A stretch of DNA of 11,315 bases from Gallionellaceae bacterium (GTDB lineage Bacteria > Pseudomonadota > Gammaproteobacteria > Burkholderiales > Gallionellaceae), in assembly GCA_003445795.1 (NCBI GenBank), contig DMCN01000023.1, positions 1 to 11,315 of the forward strand, read 5' to 3'. Every line of letters begins with the position of its first letter. Within the stretch, counting starts at the first letter, position 1. A model generated the notes under the pieces. That model saw nothing but the letters and a program-made list of their open reading frames with translations, searched no databases and was not told where the DNA came from. A program made the position numbers and the translations under genes. Positions 1 to 6,548 of the stretch are shown one piece after another.

Positions 1-1241
1 TTCTTGATCAGCTTGGTCATCACGCCGCCCATGGTTTCGATGCCCAGCGACAGCGGGGTCACGTCCAGCAGCAGCACGTCCTTCACTTCGCCTTGCAGCA
101 CGCCGCCCTGAATTGCAGCGCCTACGGCGACGGCTTCGTCCGGGTTCACGTCCTTGCGCGGTTCCTTGCCGAAGAATTCCTTCACCTTTTCCTGCACATT
201 GGGCATGCGGGTCTGTCCGCCGACCAGGATCACGTCGGCGATGTCGGCGTTGGACACGCCCGCATCCTTCATCGCGATCCTGCATGGCTCGATGGTGCGC
301 GCGATCAGGTCATCGACCAGGCTTTCCAGCTTGGCGCGCGTGATCTTTACCGCGAGGTGTTTCGGGCCGCTGGCATCGGCGGTGATGTAAGGCAGGTTCA
401 CTTCGGTCTGCTGTGCGGAAGACAGCTCAATCTTGGCCTTTTCCGCCGCATCCTTCAGGCGCTGCAATGCCAGCATGTCCTTCTTCAGGTCGATGCCGCT
501 TTCCTTCTTGAATTCTTCCACCAGAAATTCGATCACGCGCATGTCGAAGTCTTCGCCGCCCAGGAACGTGTCGCCGTTGGTGGACAGCACTTCGAACTGG
601 TGCTCGCCGTCGATCTCGGCGATGTCGATGATGGAGATGTCGAACGTGCCACCTCCCAGGTCATACACCGCGATCTTGCGGTCGCCTTCCTGCTTGTCCA
701 TGCCGAAAGCCAATGCAGCTGCGGTCGGCTCGTTGATGATGCGCTTCACGTCGAGACCGGCGATACGGCCCGCGTCCTTGGTGGCCTGGCGCTGGGAGTC
801 GTTGAAGTAGGCCGGTACGGTGATAACGGCTTCGGTGACAGGTTCGCCCAGGTAATCCTCGGCGGTCTTCTTCATTTTCATCAGCACTTCAGCCGAGATT
901 TCCGGTGCGGAAATCTCCTTGTCGCGCACCTTCACCCATGCGTCGCCGTTCTTGGCTTTGACGATGGAGTAGGGAACCATGGCGATGTCTTTTTGTACCA
1001 TCGGCTCTTCGAAGCGGCGACCGATCAGGCGTTTCACGCCGTACAGGGTGTTTTTGGGGTTGGTCACGGCCTGACGCTTGGCGGGCGCACCCACCAGCAC
1101 TTCTCCATCTTCCATGTAGGCGATGATGGAAGGGGTCGTGCGCGTACCTTCCGCGTTCTCGATCACCTTGGTCTTGCCGTTTTCCATGATGGCCACGCAG
1201 GAGTTGGTCGTGCCCAGGTCGATACCGATGATTTTTCCCAT
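1..1241 (-). CDS. dnaK: Molecular chaperone DnaK (Hsp70), N-terminal 413 residues, cut by window edge
   Basis: Cytoplasmic ATP-dependent chaperone that binds exposed hydrophobic peptides, working with DnaJ and the nucleotide exchange factor GrpE. Translating the minus strand from ATG 1241 gives an open frame to the left edge. Visible signatures are the phosphate-1 loop [11 protein letters not shown] (residues 5-15), the second phosphate motif [11 protein letters not shown] near residue 200, and the adenosine motif VGGQTRMP. The interdomain linker DVLLLD falls at residues 388-393, the same numbering as in E. coli DnaK, so the ATPase domain is complete and free of net indels. Only the first ~20 residues of the substrate-binding domain are present; about 225 residues are missing. 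The start is supported by GAAAGGA (1255-1249) seven bases upstream. It lies 88 bases downstream of grpE and has its own sigma-32-like promoter candidate. Family assignment is certain. Confidence 0.99.
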   Translation of the reverse strand, partial: MGKIIGIDLGTTNSCVAIMENGKTKVIENAEGTRTTPSIIAYMEDGEVLVGAPAKRQAVTNPKNTLYGVKRLIGRRFEEPMVQKDIAMVPYSIVKAKNGDAWVKVRDKEISAPEISAEVLMKMKKTAEDYLGEPVTEAVITVPAYFNDSQRQATKDAGRIAGLDVKRIINEPTAAALAFGMDKQEGDRKIAVYDLGGGTFDISIIDIAEIDGEHQFEVLSTNGDTFLGGEDFDMRVIEFLVEEFKKESGIDLKKDMLALQRLKDAAEKAKIELSSAQQTEVNLPYITADASGPKHLAVKITRAKLESLVDDLIARTIEPCRIAMKDAGVSNADIADVILVGGQTRMPNVQEKVKEFFGKEPRKDVNPDEAVAVGAAIQGGVLQGEVKDVLLLDVTPLSLGIETMGGVMTKLIK

Positions 1242-1248
1242 GATGCTG

Positions 1249-1255
1249 TCCTTTC
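1249..1255 (-). promoter_or_regulatory. dnaK ribosome binding site
   Basis: On the minus strand GAAAGGA lies seven bases before ATG 1241. It fixes the dnaK start, which also matches the universal [13 protein letters not shown]-terminus. Confidence 0.8.
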
Positions 1256-1291
1256 AGTTGAATTCGTAAGTATGAGTACTTTTACTGCCTC

Positions 1292-1312
1292 GCCGCCTAA
1301 CATGTGGGCGGC
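1292..1312 (-). repeat. GC-rich hairpin in grpE-dnaK gap
   Basis: GCCGCC (1292-1297) and GGCGGC (1307-1312) form a perfect 6-bp stem with a 9-base loop. No T-run follows on the minus strand, so it is not a typical intrinsic terminator. It overlaps the -10 box of the proposed internal dnaK promoter. In read-through mRNA from grpE it could act as a processing or stability element; this is inferred. Confidence 0.45.
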
Positions 1313-1327
1313 ATTGGATATTTCAAG
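1300..1327 (-). promoter_or_regulatory. Candidate second sigma-32 (heat-shock) promoter, for dnaK
   Basis: On the minus strand CTTGAAA (1327-1321) is followed after 13 bases by CCACATGT (1307-1300). The established E. coli sigma-32 consensus is CTTGAAA, a spacer of about 13 bases, then CCCCATNT. The -35 box is perfect and the -10 box has one mismatch. The -35 begins three bases after the grpE stop codon. Transcription would start near 1293 and give dnaK a leader of roughly 50 bases. The promoter call is an inference from sequence match and position. Confidence 0.6.
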
Positions 1328-1329
1328 TC

Positions 1330-1845
1330 TTATTCTTTGGCTTTTGCCACCATGACCAGGGCCGGGCGCAGGATGCGGTCGTTCAGGCTATAGCCCTTCT
1401 GCATCACAGTGACCACGGTATTGGCCGGCTGGTCGCTGTCCATCATGCCGATGGCCTGATGTTTGTGCGGGTCCAGCTTCTCGCCCATGGGGTTGATCTC
1501 GACGATGTTGAACTTCTCGAACACACTGGAAAGCTGCTTCAGGGTCAGCTCCATGCCGCTCTTGAAGCTCTCGATATTGTCGGTCTGCACGGCCATACCG
1601 GCTTCCAGGCTGTCTTTTACGGCCAGCATCTCGTTGGAAAAGCGCTCGACGGCGAACTTTTGCGCCTTGCTCACGTCCTCGGCGGCGCGGCGGCGGATGT
1701 TTTCGCCTTCGGCCTTGGCGTACATCCAGGCATCGTAGTGCTCCTGCGCCTTGAGTTCGGCCGCTTTCAGCATCTCTTCCATGCTGGGCATGGTTTCTGC
1801 CGGCGCGACGGGTTGTTCGGTTTGCGGGGTATCGTTCTGTTCCAT
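1330..1845 (-). CDS. grpE: GrpE nucleotide exchange factor
   Basis: GrpE is a cytoplasmic homodimer that releases ADP from DnaK and so restarts its substrate cycle. The 171-residue product has an acidic, disordered N-terminus (about 1-22). A long charged helix expected to dimerise follows (about 23-115), then the C-terminal beta domain that contacts DnaK (about 120-168). The family signature is clear at 148-166: [19 protein letters not shown]. Length is somewhat shorter than the 197 residues of E. coli GrpE, the difference lying in the N-terminal tail. The ATG at 1845 is supported by AGGAGAG (1857-1851) five bases upstream. It is the first gene of the minus-strand operon grpE-dnaK, and a sigma-32 promoter precedes it, so heat induction is expected. 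Confidence 0.98.
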   Translation of the reverse strand: MEQNDTPQTEQPVAPAETMPSMEEMLKAAELKAQEHYDAWMYAKAEGENIRRRAAEDVSKAQKFAVERFSNEMLAVKDSLEAGMAVQTDNIESFKSGMELTLKQLSSVFEKFNIVEINPMGEKLDPHKHQAIGMMDSDQPANTVVTVMQKGYSLNDRILRPALVMVAKAKE

Positions 1846-1874
1846 TGCTGCTCTCCTGTTTTCGACCTGAGGCT

Positions 1875-1901
1875 AGTTGGGGCACGGTTCCGGATTTCAA
1901 G
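1875..1901 (-). promoter_or_regulatory. Sigma-32 (heat-shock) promoter of grpE-dnaK
   Basis: On the minus strand CTTGAAA (1901-1895), a 12-base spacer, then CCCCAACT (1882-1875) closely match the E. coli sigma-32 consensus CTTGAAA...CCCCATNT: a perfect -35 and one mismatch among the fixed -10 bases. The start of transcription would fall near 1868, about 23 bases before the grpE ATG and just upstream of its AGGAGAG ribosome site. Position and known biology of grpE-dnaK both support it. Confidence 0.8.
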
Positions 1902-1909
1902 TGTCATGC

Positions 1910-1926
1910 CGGAAAATATTTTTCCG
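1910..1926. repeat. 17-bp palindrome in divergent grpE / transporter promoter region
   Basis: CGGAAAATATTTTTCCG has perfect 7-bp arms (1910-1916 and 1920-1926) around a 3-base centre. It lies 8 bases upstream of the grpE -35 box and covers the -35/spacer zone of the proposed promoter of the divergent transporter gene. This position suits an operator. No known regulator consensus is recognised. Confidence 0.45.
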
Positions 1927-1928
1927 CG

Positions 1929-1937
1929 TGAGATAAT
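1929..1937 (+). promoter_or_regulatory. Candidate extended -10 promoter of the transporter gene
   Basis: TGA followed by GATAAT (1932-1937) fits an extended -10 element (TGn plus five of six bases of TATAAT). No good -35 box exists at 16-18 bases upstream, where the A/T-rich palindrome lies instead. A start near 1944 would leave a leader of about 20 bases before ATG 1964. Confidence 0.4.
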
Positions 1938-1938
1938 G

Positions 1939-1957
1939 CGGGCCATTATGTAGCCCG
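1939..1957 (+). repeat. Small hairpin in the leader of the transporter gene
   Basis: CGGGC (1939-1943) and GCCCG (1953-1957) pair around a 9-base loop and end 6 bases before ATG 1964. With no ribosome site visible, this may influence initiation, but a 5-bp stem can arise by chance. Confidence 0.25.
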
Positions 1958-1963
1958 TCTGTT

Positions 1964-3133
1964 ATGTCCACCACAAAGAACTATCACTGGCGCATCGCCG
2001 GTTTCTACTTTTTCTACTATGCCTTCGTCGGGATGTTCTCCCCTTACTGGAGCCTGTACCTGCAATCCATCGGTTTTGGCGCCATCGAGATCGGCATCCT
2101 GATGTCGATCCAGCCGGTGATGCGCATGGTCGCACCGGGCATCTGGGGCTGGCTGGCCGACCATACCGGCAAGCGGCTGTTGGTGGTCCAGGTGGCGGCG
2201 AGTCTGAGCGCGCTGTTTTATCTGGGGGTGTTCGCTACTACCAGCTTCTGGGGCCTGTTCCTGGTGTTGTCGCTGATGAGCTTTTTCTGGAGCGCCTCGA
2301 TGCCCTTGGTCGAGGCGACCACGATGAGCTTTCTGGGCAAGAACACGGCGCATTACGGGCGTATCCGCTCGTGGGGTTCCATCGGCTTCATCGTTGCCGT
2401 CGTGGGGTTGGGCTATGCCTTCGACTACATTGCCATCGCTTGGCTGCTGTGGGCGGGGTTGGTATGCGAGGTCGGCATCCTGATCTTTGCGCGCCAGATA
2501 CCGGCAACCTCTGTGCAGGCGCACCACACCGACCACCAGCCGATCCGACAGATCGTGTTGCAACCGCGCGTGCTGGCCCTGTTCGGCGCCTGTTTCCTGA
2601 TGTCGGTGGCGCACGGGCCCTATTACACCTTCTATTCCATCTATCTGGTCGAGCACGGCTATACCAAAGGTGTGGTGGGCATGCTGTGGGCGCTGGGGGT
2701 GATCTGCGAGATCGGCGTGTTCTTCCTGATGCCGAAGCTGGTGAGCCGTTTCGGCTTCACCCGCATCCTGCTGGCCAGCTTCGGCGCGGCGGTGCTGCGC
2801 TTCCTGCTCATCGGCTGGGCGGTGGATGTGGTCGTGCTGCTGCTGTTCGCGCAGGTGCTGCATGCGCTCACCTTCGGTTCCTTTCATGCCGCCTCGGTGG
2901 GGCTGGTGCACCAGTTCTTCCAGGGGCGGCACCAATCCAGAGGTCAAGCGCTATATGGCAGCTTCACTTACGGGGCCGGGGGGATGCTGGGAGGGTTGGC
3001 GAGCGGCCCGATCTGGCAACACTGGGGGGCCTCGGCCTTGTATACATTCAGCGCGGGAATGGCTTTGTTGGGGCTGTTTCTGATGTGGTGGAAGCTGCGC
3101 AACATGGCGGAGAACCGCGCCCCTGTGGCATAA
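1964..3133 (+). CDS. Major facilitator superfamily transporter, HcaT / 3-phenylpropionate-transporter-like
   Basis: Inner-membrane secondary transporter of 389 residues with about 12 hydrophobic segments. The MFS loop motif is present at 62-71 (GWLADHTGKR). YGRIRSWGSIGF at 131-142 is characteristic of the HcaT/MFS_1-like branch, named after the 3-phenylpropionate transporter of E. coli. A basic, His-rich cytoplasmic loop near 182-195 separates the two six-helix halves. The substrate cannot be read from the sequence; the family name should not be taken as proof of aromatic acid uptake. ATG 1964 is the only sensible start, because the next Met lies inside helix 1, yet no Shine-Dalgarno sequence precedes it. 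The gene diverges from the heat-shock operon and ends only 24 bases before leuC, so partial co-transcription with the leu genes is possible. Confidence 0.85.
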   Translation: MSTTKNYHWRIAGFYFFYYAFVGMFSPYWSLYLQSIGFGAIEIGILMSIQPVMRMVAPGIWGWLADHTGKRLLVVQVAASLSALFYLGVFATTSFWGLFLVLSLMSFFWSASMPLVEATTMSFLGKNTAHYGRIRSWGSIGFIVAVVGLGYAFDYIAIAWLLWAGLVCEVGILIFARQIPATSVQAHHTDHQPIRQIVLQPRVLALFGACFLMSVAHGPYYTFYSIYLVEHGYTKGVVGMLWALGVICEIGVFFLMPKLVSRFGFTRILLASFGAAVLRFLLIGWAVDVVVLLLFAQVLHALTFGSFHAASVGLVHQFFQGRHQSRGQALYGSFTYGAGGMLGGLASGPIWQHWGASALYTFSAGMALLGLFLMWWKLRNMAENRAPVA

Positions 3134-3134
3134 T
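3126..3134 (+). promoter_or_regulatory. Candidate extended -10 promoter for leuC
   Basis: TGG followed by CATAAT (3129-3134) matches an extended -10 element with five of six bases, and overlaps the stop codon of the transporter gene. No convincing -35 box is present. A start near 3141 would give a leader of about 17 bases before the leuC ATG, too short for a leader-peptide attenuator. The call rests on one short motif. Confidence 0.3.
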
Positions 3135-3136
3135 CG

Positions 3137-3150
3137 CCCGCTCAATCGGG
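3137..3150 (+). repeat. Minihairpin over the weak leuC ribosome site
   Basis: CCCG (3137-3140) and CGGG (3147-3150) pair around the loop CTCAAT. The right arm includes most of the only purine-rich stretch (GGGA) upstream of the leuC ATG. Four GC pairs are weak evidence; an effect on initiation is speculative. Confidence 0.2.
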
Positions 3151-3157
3151 AACAGCA

Positions 3158-4561
3158 ATGAGCACAAAAACCTTATACGACAAACTCTGGGATTCTCACG
3201 TGGTGCAGCAGGATGCCGACGGCACCGCGCTGATCTATATTGACCGTCAATTGGTGCATGAAGTCACCAGCCCGCAGGCTTTCGAAGGTCTGAAGCTGGC
3301 GCAGCGCAAACCCTGGCGCACCGCATCGATGCTGGCGGTGCCGGACCACAATGTCCCGACCACCAACCGTGCGGCGGGCATCGCCGATCCGATCTCGCGC
3401 CTGCAGGTGGAGACGCTGGACGCCAATTGTGTTGAGTACGGCGTGGTCGAATTCAAGATGAACGATATCCGTCAGGGCATCGTGCACGTGATCGGTCCCG
3501 AGCAGGGCGCGACCTTGCCCGGCATGACGGTGGTGTGCGGCGACTCGCACACCAGCACGCACGGCGCGTTCGCAGCCTTGGCGCATGGTATCGGCACATC
3601 CGAAGTCGAGCATGTGATGGCGACGCAGTGCCTGGTGGCAAAGAAATCAAAAGCCATGCTGGTTAAAGTGGAGGGTGCGCTGGGCAAAGGCGTGACTGCC
3701 AAGGACATCGCGCTGGCCGTGATCGGCAAGATCGGCACGGCAGGCGGCACCGGCTATGCCATCGAGTTCGCCGGTTCGGCGATCCGCGCCTTGAGCATGG
3801 AAGGTCGCATGACCTTGTGCAACATGGCCATCGAGGCGGGCGCACGCGCAGGGATGGTGGCGGCGGATGATACGACTATCGCTTACGTGAAGGGGCGTCC
3901 GTTCGCTCCCAAGGGTGGCGACTGGGACAAGGCAGTAACCTACTGGAAGACATTGCACAGTGATGCCGGGGCGAAGTTCGACGCGACGGTGGAACTGGAT
4001 GCCGCGCAGATCAAGCCGCAAGTGACCTGGGGTACTTCGCCCGAGATGGTGGTGGCGGTGGACGGGTGCGTGCCCGATCCCGCATCCGCATCCGATGCGG
4101 TCAAGCGCGGCGATTGGGAGCGCGCGCTGGCTTACATGGGATTGAAGGCGAACACGCCGATCACCGAGATCAAGATCGATAAGGTGTTCATCGGTTCCTG
4201 CACCAACGGGCGCATCGAAGATATGCGCGCGGCGGCAGCGGTGGCCAAGGGCAAGAAGGTCGCGGCCAACGTGAAACTGGCGATGGTGGTGCCGGGTTCC
4301 GGGCTGGTGAAGCAGCAGGCCGAGCAGGAAGGGTTGGACAAGATACTCATCGCGGCAGGTTTTGAGTGGCGCGATCCGGGTTGTTCCATGTGCCTGGCGA
4401 TGAACGATGACCGGCTTGAGCCGGGCGAGCGCTGTGCCGCCACCTCCAACCGCAACTTCGAGGGACGCCAGGGCCAAGGCGGGCGCACGCATCTGGTGAG
4501 TCCTGAGATGGCTGCTGCTGCTGCGATCGCCGGGCATTTTGTCGATGTGAGCAAGGAGTGA
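3158..4561 (+). CDS. leuC: 3-isopropylmalate dehydratase large subunit
   Basis: With LeuD it forms the cytoplasmic isomerase that converts 2-isopropylmalate to 3-isopropylmalate in leucine synthesis. The 467-residue length matches the family (466 in E. coli). The three cluster-ligand cysteines are visible: C348 in IGSCTN (345-350) and C409 and C412 in PGCSMC. Other aconitase-family signatures are [18 protein letters not shown] (127-144) and [12 protein letters not shown] (428-439). All key residues are intact, so a 4Fe-4S enzyme is expected. The start at ATG 3158 gives the usual [17 protein letters not shown]-terminus, but only a weak GGGA precedes it. The 3' end carries AAGGAG, which serves as ribosome site for the small gene that follows. 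The gene sits 24 bases after the transporter gene. Confidence 0.99.
   Translation: MSTKTLYDKLWDSHVVQQDADGTALIYIDRQLVHEVTSPQAFEGLKLAQRKPWRTASMLAVPDHNVPTTNRAAGIADPISRLQVETLDANCVEYGVVEFKMNDIRQGIVHVIGPEQGATLPGMTVVCGDSHTSTHGAFAALAHGIGTSEVEHVMATQCLVAKKSKAMLVKVEGALGKGVTAKDIALAVIGKIGTAGGTGYAIEFAGSAIRALSMEGRMTLCNMAIEAGARAGMVAADDTTIAYVKGRPFAPKGGDWDKAVTYWKTLHSDAGAKFDATVELDAAQIKPQVTWGTSPEMVVAVDGCVPDPASASDAVKRGDWERALAYMGLKANTPITEIKIDKVFIGSCTNGRIEDMRAAAAVAKGKKVAANVKLAMVVPGSGLVKQQAEQEGLDKILIAAGFEWRDPGCSMCLAMNDDRLEPGERCAATSNRNFEGRQGQGGRTHLVSPEMAAAAAIAGHFVDVSKE
4553..4558 (+). promoter_or_regulatory. Ribosome site inside leuC end that sets the small-gene start
   Basis: AAGGAG lies in the last codons of leuC, five bases before ATG 4564. 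It favours that ATG over the in-frame GTG at 4558, which overlaps the motif itself. Ribosomes finishing leuC would stop directly on this site, suggesting translational coupling. Confidence 0.75.
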
Positions 4562-4563
4562 GC

Positions 4564-4797
4564 ATGAAACGTATCCTCATGGTGCTGGCTTTGTTGCTGA
4601 TGGCGCAGGGCGCGCTGGCTGAAGAGAAGAGTGTCGCCAAGAAGGCGGGCGAGACCGTGGAGAAAGGCGCTGAGGCCGCGGAGCGCGGTCTCAAAAAAGG
4701 CGCCGATGCAACCGTCAAGGGTGTCAAAAAAGCCGGCAAATGGGTGGGAAAAAAGCTGGAAAAGGGCGGCGAAAAATTAGAGAAGGCGAGTGATTGA
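4564..4797 (+). CDS. Small exported Lys-rich 11-mer-repeat protein (entericidin-like, without lipobox)
   Basis: No function is recognised with certainty. The 77-residue product begins with a typical signal peptide: a basic start, a hydrophobic core and a type I cleavage site ALA|EE after residue 19. The mature 58 residues hold 15 Lys and 1 Arg against 11 acidic residues, with no Cys, and consist almost wholly of five 11-residue repeats starting at 22, 33, 44, 55 and 66. A typical unit is [11 protein letters not shown] (44-54), and positions 32, 43, 54 and 65 are V, L, V, L. The C-terminal [11 protein letters not shown] resembles the tail of entericidin-type peptides. As I recall, a small entericidin-like lipoprotein gene occupies the same leuC-leuD gap in other betaproteobacteria, but here no lipobox cysteine exists. 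The stop overlaps the leuD start (TGATG), so it is translated as part of the leu operon. An amphipathic helix acting in the periplasm or at a membrane surface is the likely form. Confidence 0.75.
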   Translation: MKRILMVLALLLMAQGALAEEKSVAKKAGETVEKGAEAAERGLKKGADATVKGVKKAGKWVGKKLEKGGEKLEKASD

Positions 4798-5435
4798 TGC
4801 GTAAGTTCTCATTACTGGATGGTTTGGTCGTGCCGTTGGACAGAGCCAACGTGGATACCGATGCCATCATCCCCAAGCAGTTTTTGAAGTCGATCAAGCG
4901 TTCCGGCTTCGGCCCCAACGCGTTCGACGAATGGCGCTATCTCGACCACGGCGAGCCGGGTATGGACAACAGCAAGCGTCCGTTGAACAAGGACTTCGTA
5001 CTGAACCTGCCGCGCTATAAAGGCGCACAGATTCTGCTGGCGCGCGAGAACTTCGGCTGCGGTTCCTCGCGGGAGCATGCCCCTTGGGCGCTGGAAGATT
5101 TCGGCTTCATCGTCATCATTGCCCCCAGCTATGCCGACATCTTCTTCAATAACTGTTTCAAGAACGGATTGTTGCCGATCAGGCTGGCCGCCGACAAGGT
5201 GGATGCGCTGTTCAAGGCGGTGGAAGCCAACAACGGCTACAAGCTGAAGGTCGACCTGGAAAAGCAGGCCATCACTGCGCCCGACGGCACGGAGTACAAG
5301 TTCGAGGTGGATGCCTTCCGCAAGGATTGCCTGCTGAACGGGCTGGATGACATCGGCCTGACGCTGCAGCATGTGGGCGAGATCAAGGCATTCGAGGCGA
5401 AACACCGTGCGGCGCAGCCGTGGCTGTTCGCATAA
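4797..5435 (+). CDS. leuD: 3-isopropylmalate dehydratase small subunit
   Basis: Swivelling-domain subunit that completes the active site of isopropylmalate isomerase with LeuC. The 212-residue product carries the conserved [15 protein letters not shown] (85-99) and the following [19 protein letters not shown] (102-120). The length is close to E. coli LeuD (201) and usual for betaproteobacteria. ATG 4797 is preferred: its first base is the last base of the upstream TGA stop (TGATG), the arrangement of coupled genes, and GAAGG (4782-4786) lies ten bases upstream. An in-frame TTG at 4794 is possible but gives no better N-terminus. The separation of leuC from leuD by the small exported-protein gene is the only unusual point; the enzyme itself looks complete. 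Confidence 0.98.
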   Translation: MRKFSLLDGLVVPLDRANVDTDAIIPKQFLKSIKRSGFGPNAFDEWRYLDHGEPGMDNSKRPLNKDFVLNLPRYKGAQILLARENFGCGSSREHAPWALEDFGFIVIIAPSYADIFFNNCFKNGLLPIRLAADKVDALFKAVEANNGYKLKVDLEKQAITAPDGTEYKFEVDAFRKDCLLNGLDDIGLTLQHVGEIKAFEAKHRAAQPWLFA

Positions 5436-5462
5436 CAAATTTTATTTGGATTGGATGAGAGC

Positions 5463-6527
5463 ATGAAGATCGCAGTATTGCCGGGTGACGGCATCGGACC
5501 GGAGATCGTCGCGCAGGCGGTGAAGGTGTTGGAAGCGTTGCGCAACGACGGTTTGAAGATCGAGATGGAATACGCGCATATCGGCGGCGCCGGCTATGAC
5601 GCGGCGAAAGACCCGCTGCCGGAAGCGACGCTGAAGCTGTCCAAGGAATCCGATGCGGTGTTGCTCGGTGCCGTTGGCGGTTATCAGTATGACAACCTGC
5701 CGCGACCGATGCGTCCGGAACAAGGACTTCTGCGCATCCGCAAAGGACTGGGCCTGTTCGCCAACCTGCGTCCGGCGATGGTCTATCCGGAGCTGGTGAA
5801 TGCCTCGACGCTGCGCTCCGACATAGTGTCGGGCCTGGACATCATGATCCTGCGCGAACTGACCGGCGACATCTACTTCGGCCAACCGCGCGGCATCCGC
5901 ACGCTGGAGAATGGCGAGCGCCAGGGCTTCGATACCATGCACTACAGTGAATCCGAGATCCGTCGTGTGGCGCATGTCGGTTTTCAGATCGCGATGAAGC
6001 GCAACAAGAAGTTGTGTTCGGTGGACAAGGCCAACGTGCTCGATACCAGCATGTTCTGGCGCGAGATCGTCACTGAAGTGGCGAAGGAATACCCGGCGGT
6101 CGCGCTGTCGCACATGTATGTCGACAATGCCGCGATGCAACTGGTGCGCGCACCCAAGCAGTTCGACGTGATCCTGACCGGGAACATCTTCGGCGACATC
6201 CTGTCGGATGAGGCATCGATGCTGACAGGCTCCATCGGCATGCTGCCGTCGGCATCGCTGGATGCGAACAACAAGGGGCTGTACGAACCCTGCCACGGCT
6301 CCGCGCCGGACATCGCGGGCAAGGACATCGCCAATCCGCTGGCGACCATCCTGTCGGTGGCGATGATGATGCAATACACCTTTGGTCGTGCCGATATCGC
6401 TCAGCGCATCGAGGCGGCCGTACGCAAGGTGTTGCAGCAGGGGCTGCGTACCGGCGATATCTATGAAGACGGCAAGCAGAAGGTCGGCTGTGCCGCAATG
6501 GGCGACGCGGTGGTCGCGGCGCTGTAA
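5463..6527 (+). CDS. leuB: 3-isopropylmalate dehydrogenase
   Basis: Cytoplasmic NAD-dependent enzyme that oxidises and decarboxylates 3-isopropylmalate to 2-oxoisocaproate, the third step of the leucine branch. The 354-residue protein has GDGIGPEI (8-15). Substrate-binding arginines are at R93, R103 and R131, catalytic Y138 (in GDIYFG) and K189 are present, and the metal-binding aspartates D221, D245 and D249 are in place. The NAD-site stretch [18 protein letters not shown] (275-292) is complete. Residue roles are taken from the well-studied Thermus enzyme. ATG 5463 gives the canonical [14 protein letters not shown] start; a TTG four codons earlier (5451) is less likely. GGA at 5453-5455 (spacing 7) is the only ribosome-site candidate. 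It follows leuD after 27 bases and is presumably in the same transcript. Confidence 0.99.
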   Translation: MKIAVLPGDGIGPEIVAQAVKVLEALRNDGLKIEMEYAHIGGAGYDAAKDPLPEATLKLSKESDAVLLGAVGGYQYDNLPRPMRPEQGLLRIRKGLGLFANLRPAMVYPELVNASTLRSDIVSGLDIMILRELTGDIYFGQPRGIRTLENGERQGFDTMHYSESEIRRVAHVGFQIAMKRNKKLCSVDKANVLDTSMFWREIVTEVAKEYPAVALSHMYVDNAAMQLVRAPKQFDVILTGNIFGDILSDEASMLTGSIGMLPSASLDANNKGLYEPCHGSAPDIAGKDIANPLATILSVAMMMQYTFGRADIAQRIEAAVRKVLQQGLRTGDIYEDGKQKVGCAAMGDAVVAAL

Positions 6528-6537
6528 TTTCGAAGCT

Positions 6538-6544
6538 AAGGAAG
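6538..6544 (+). promoter_or_regulatory. Strong ribosome binding site of asd
   Basis: AAGGAAG four bases before ATG 6549 is the best ribosome site in this gene cluster apart from the one in leuC. It fits continuous translation of leuB and asd from one message, the genes being only 21 bases apart. Confidence 0.7.
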
Positions 6545-6548
6545 AATC

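Noticed and set aside
1268..1281. AAGTA/TACTT inverted repeat in the dnaK leader as an RNA thermometer
   Set aside because: Only five A/U-rich pairs, and it does not cover the ribosome site at 1255-1249.
93..1355. 420-codon open frame on the plus strand opposite dnaK
   Set aside because: Antisense frames of this kind are a known by-product of codon bias in hsp70 genes. It has no ribosome site or recognisable domain, and DnaK on the other strand is unmistakable.
1948..1953. ATG directly followed by TAG upstream of the transporter start
   Set aside because: A start-stop pair can stall ribosomes, but there is no ribosome site here and the motif is likely chance.
1946..2947. 333-codon minus-strand frame opposite the transporter gene
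   Set aside because: Composition (His, Gln, Arg) is that of a shadow frame, while the plus-strand product is a clear 12-helix transporter.
4564..4797. Entericidin lipoprotein in the strict sense
   Set aside because: There is no cysteine anywhere in the product, so lipid anchoring is impossible; only the repeat tail and position resemble entericidin.
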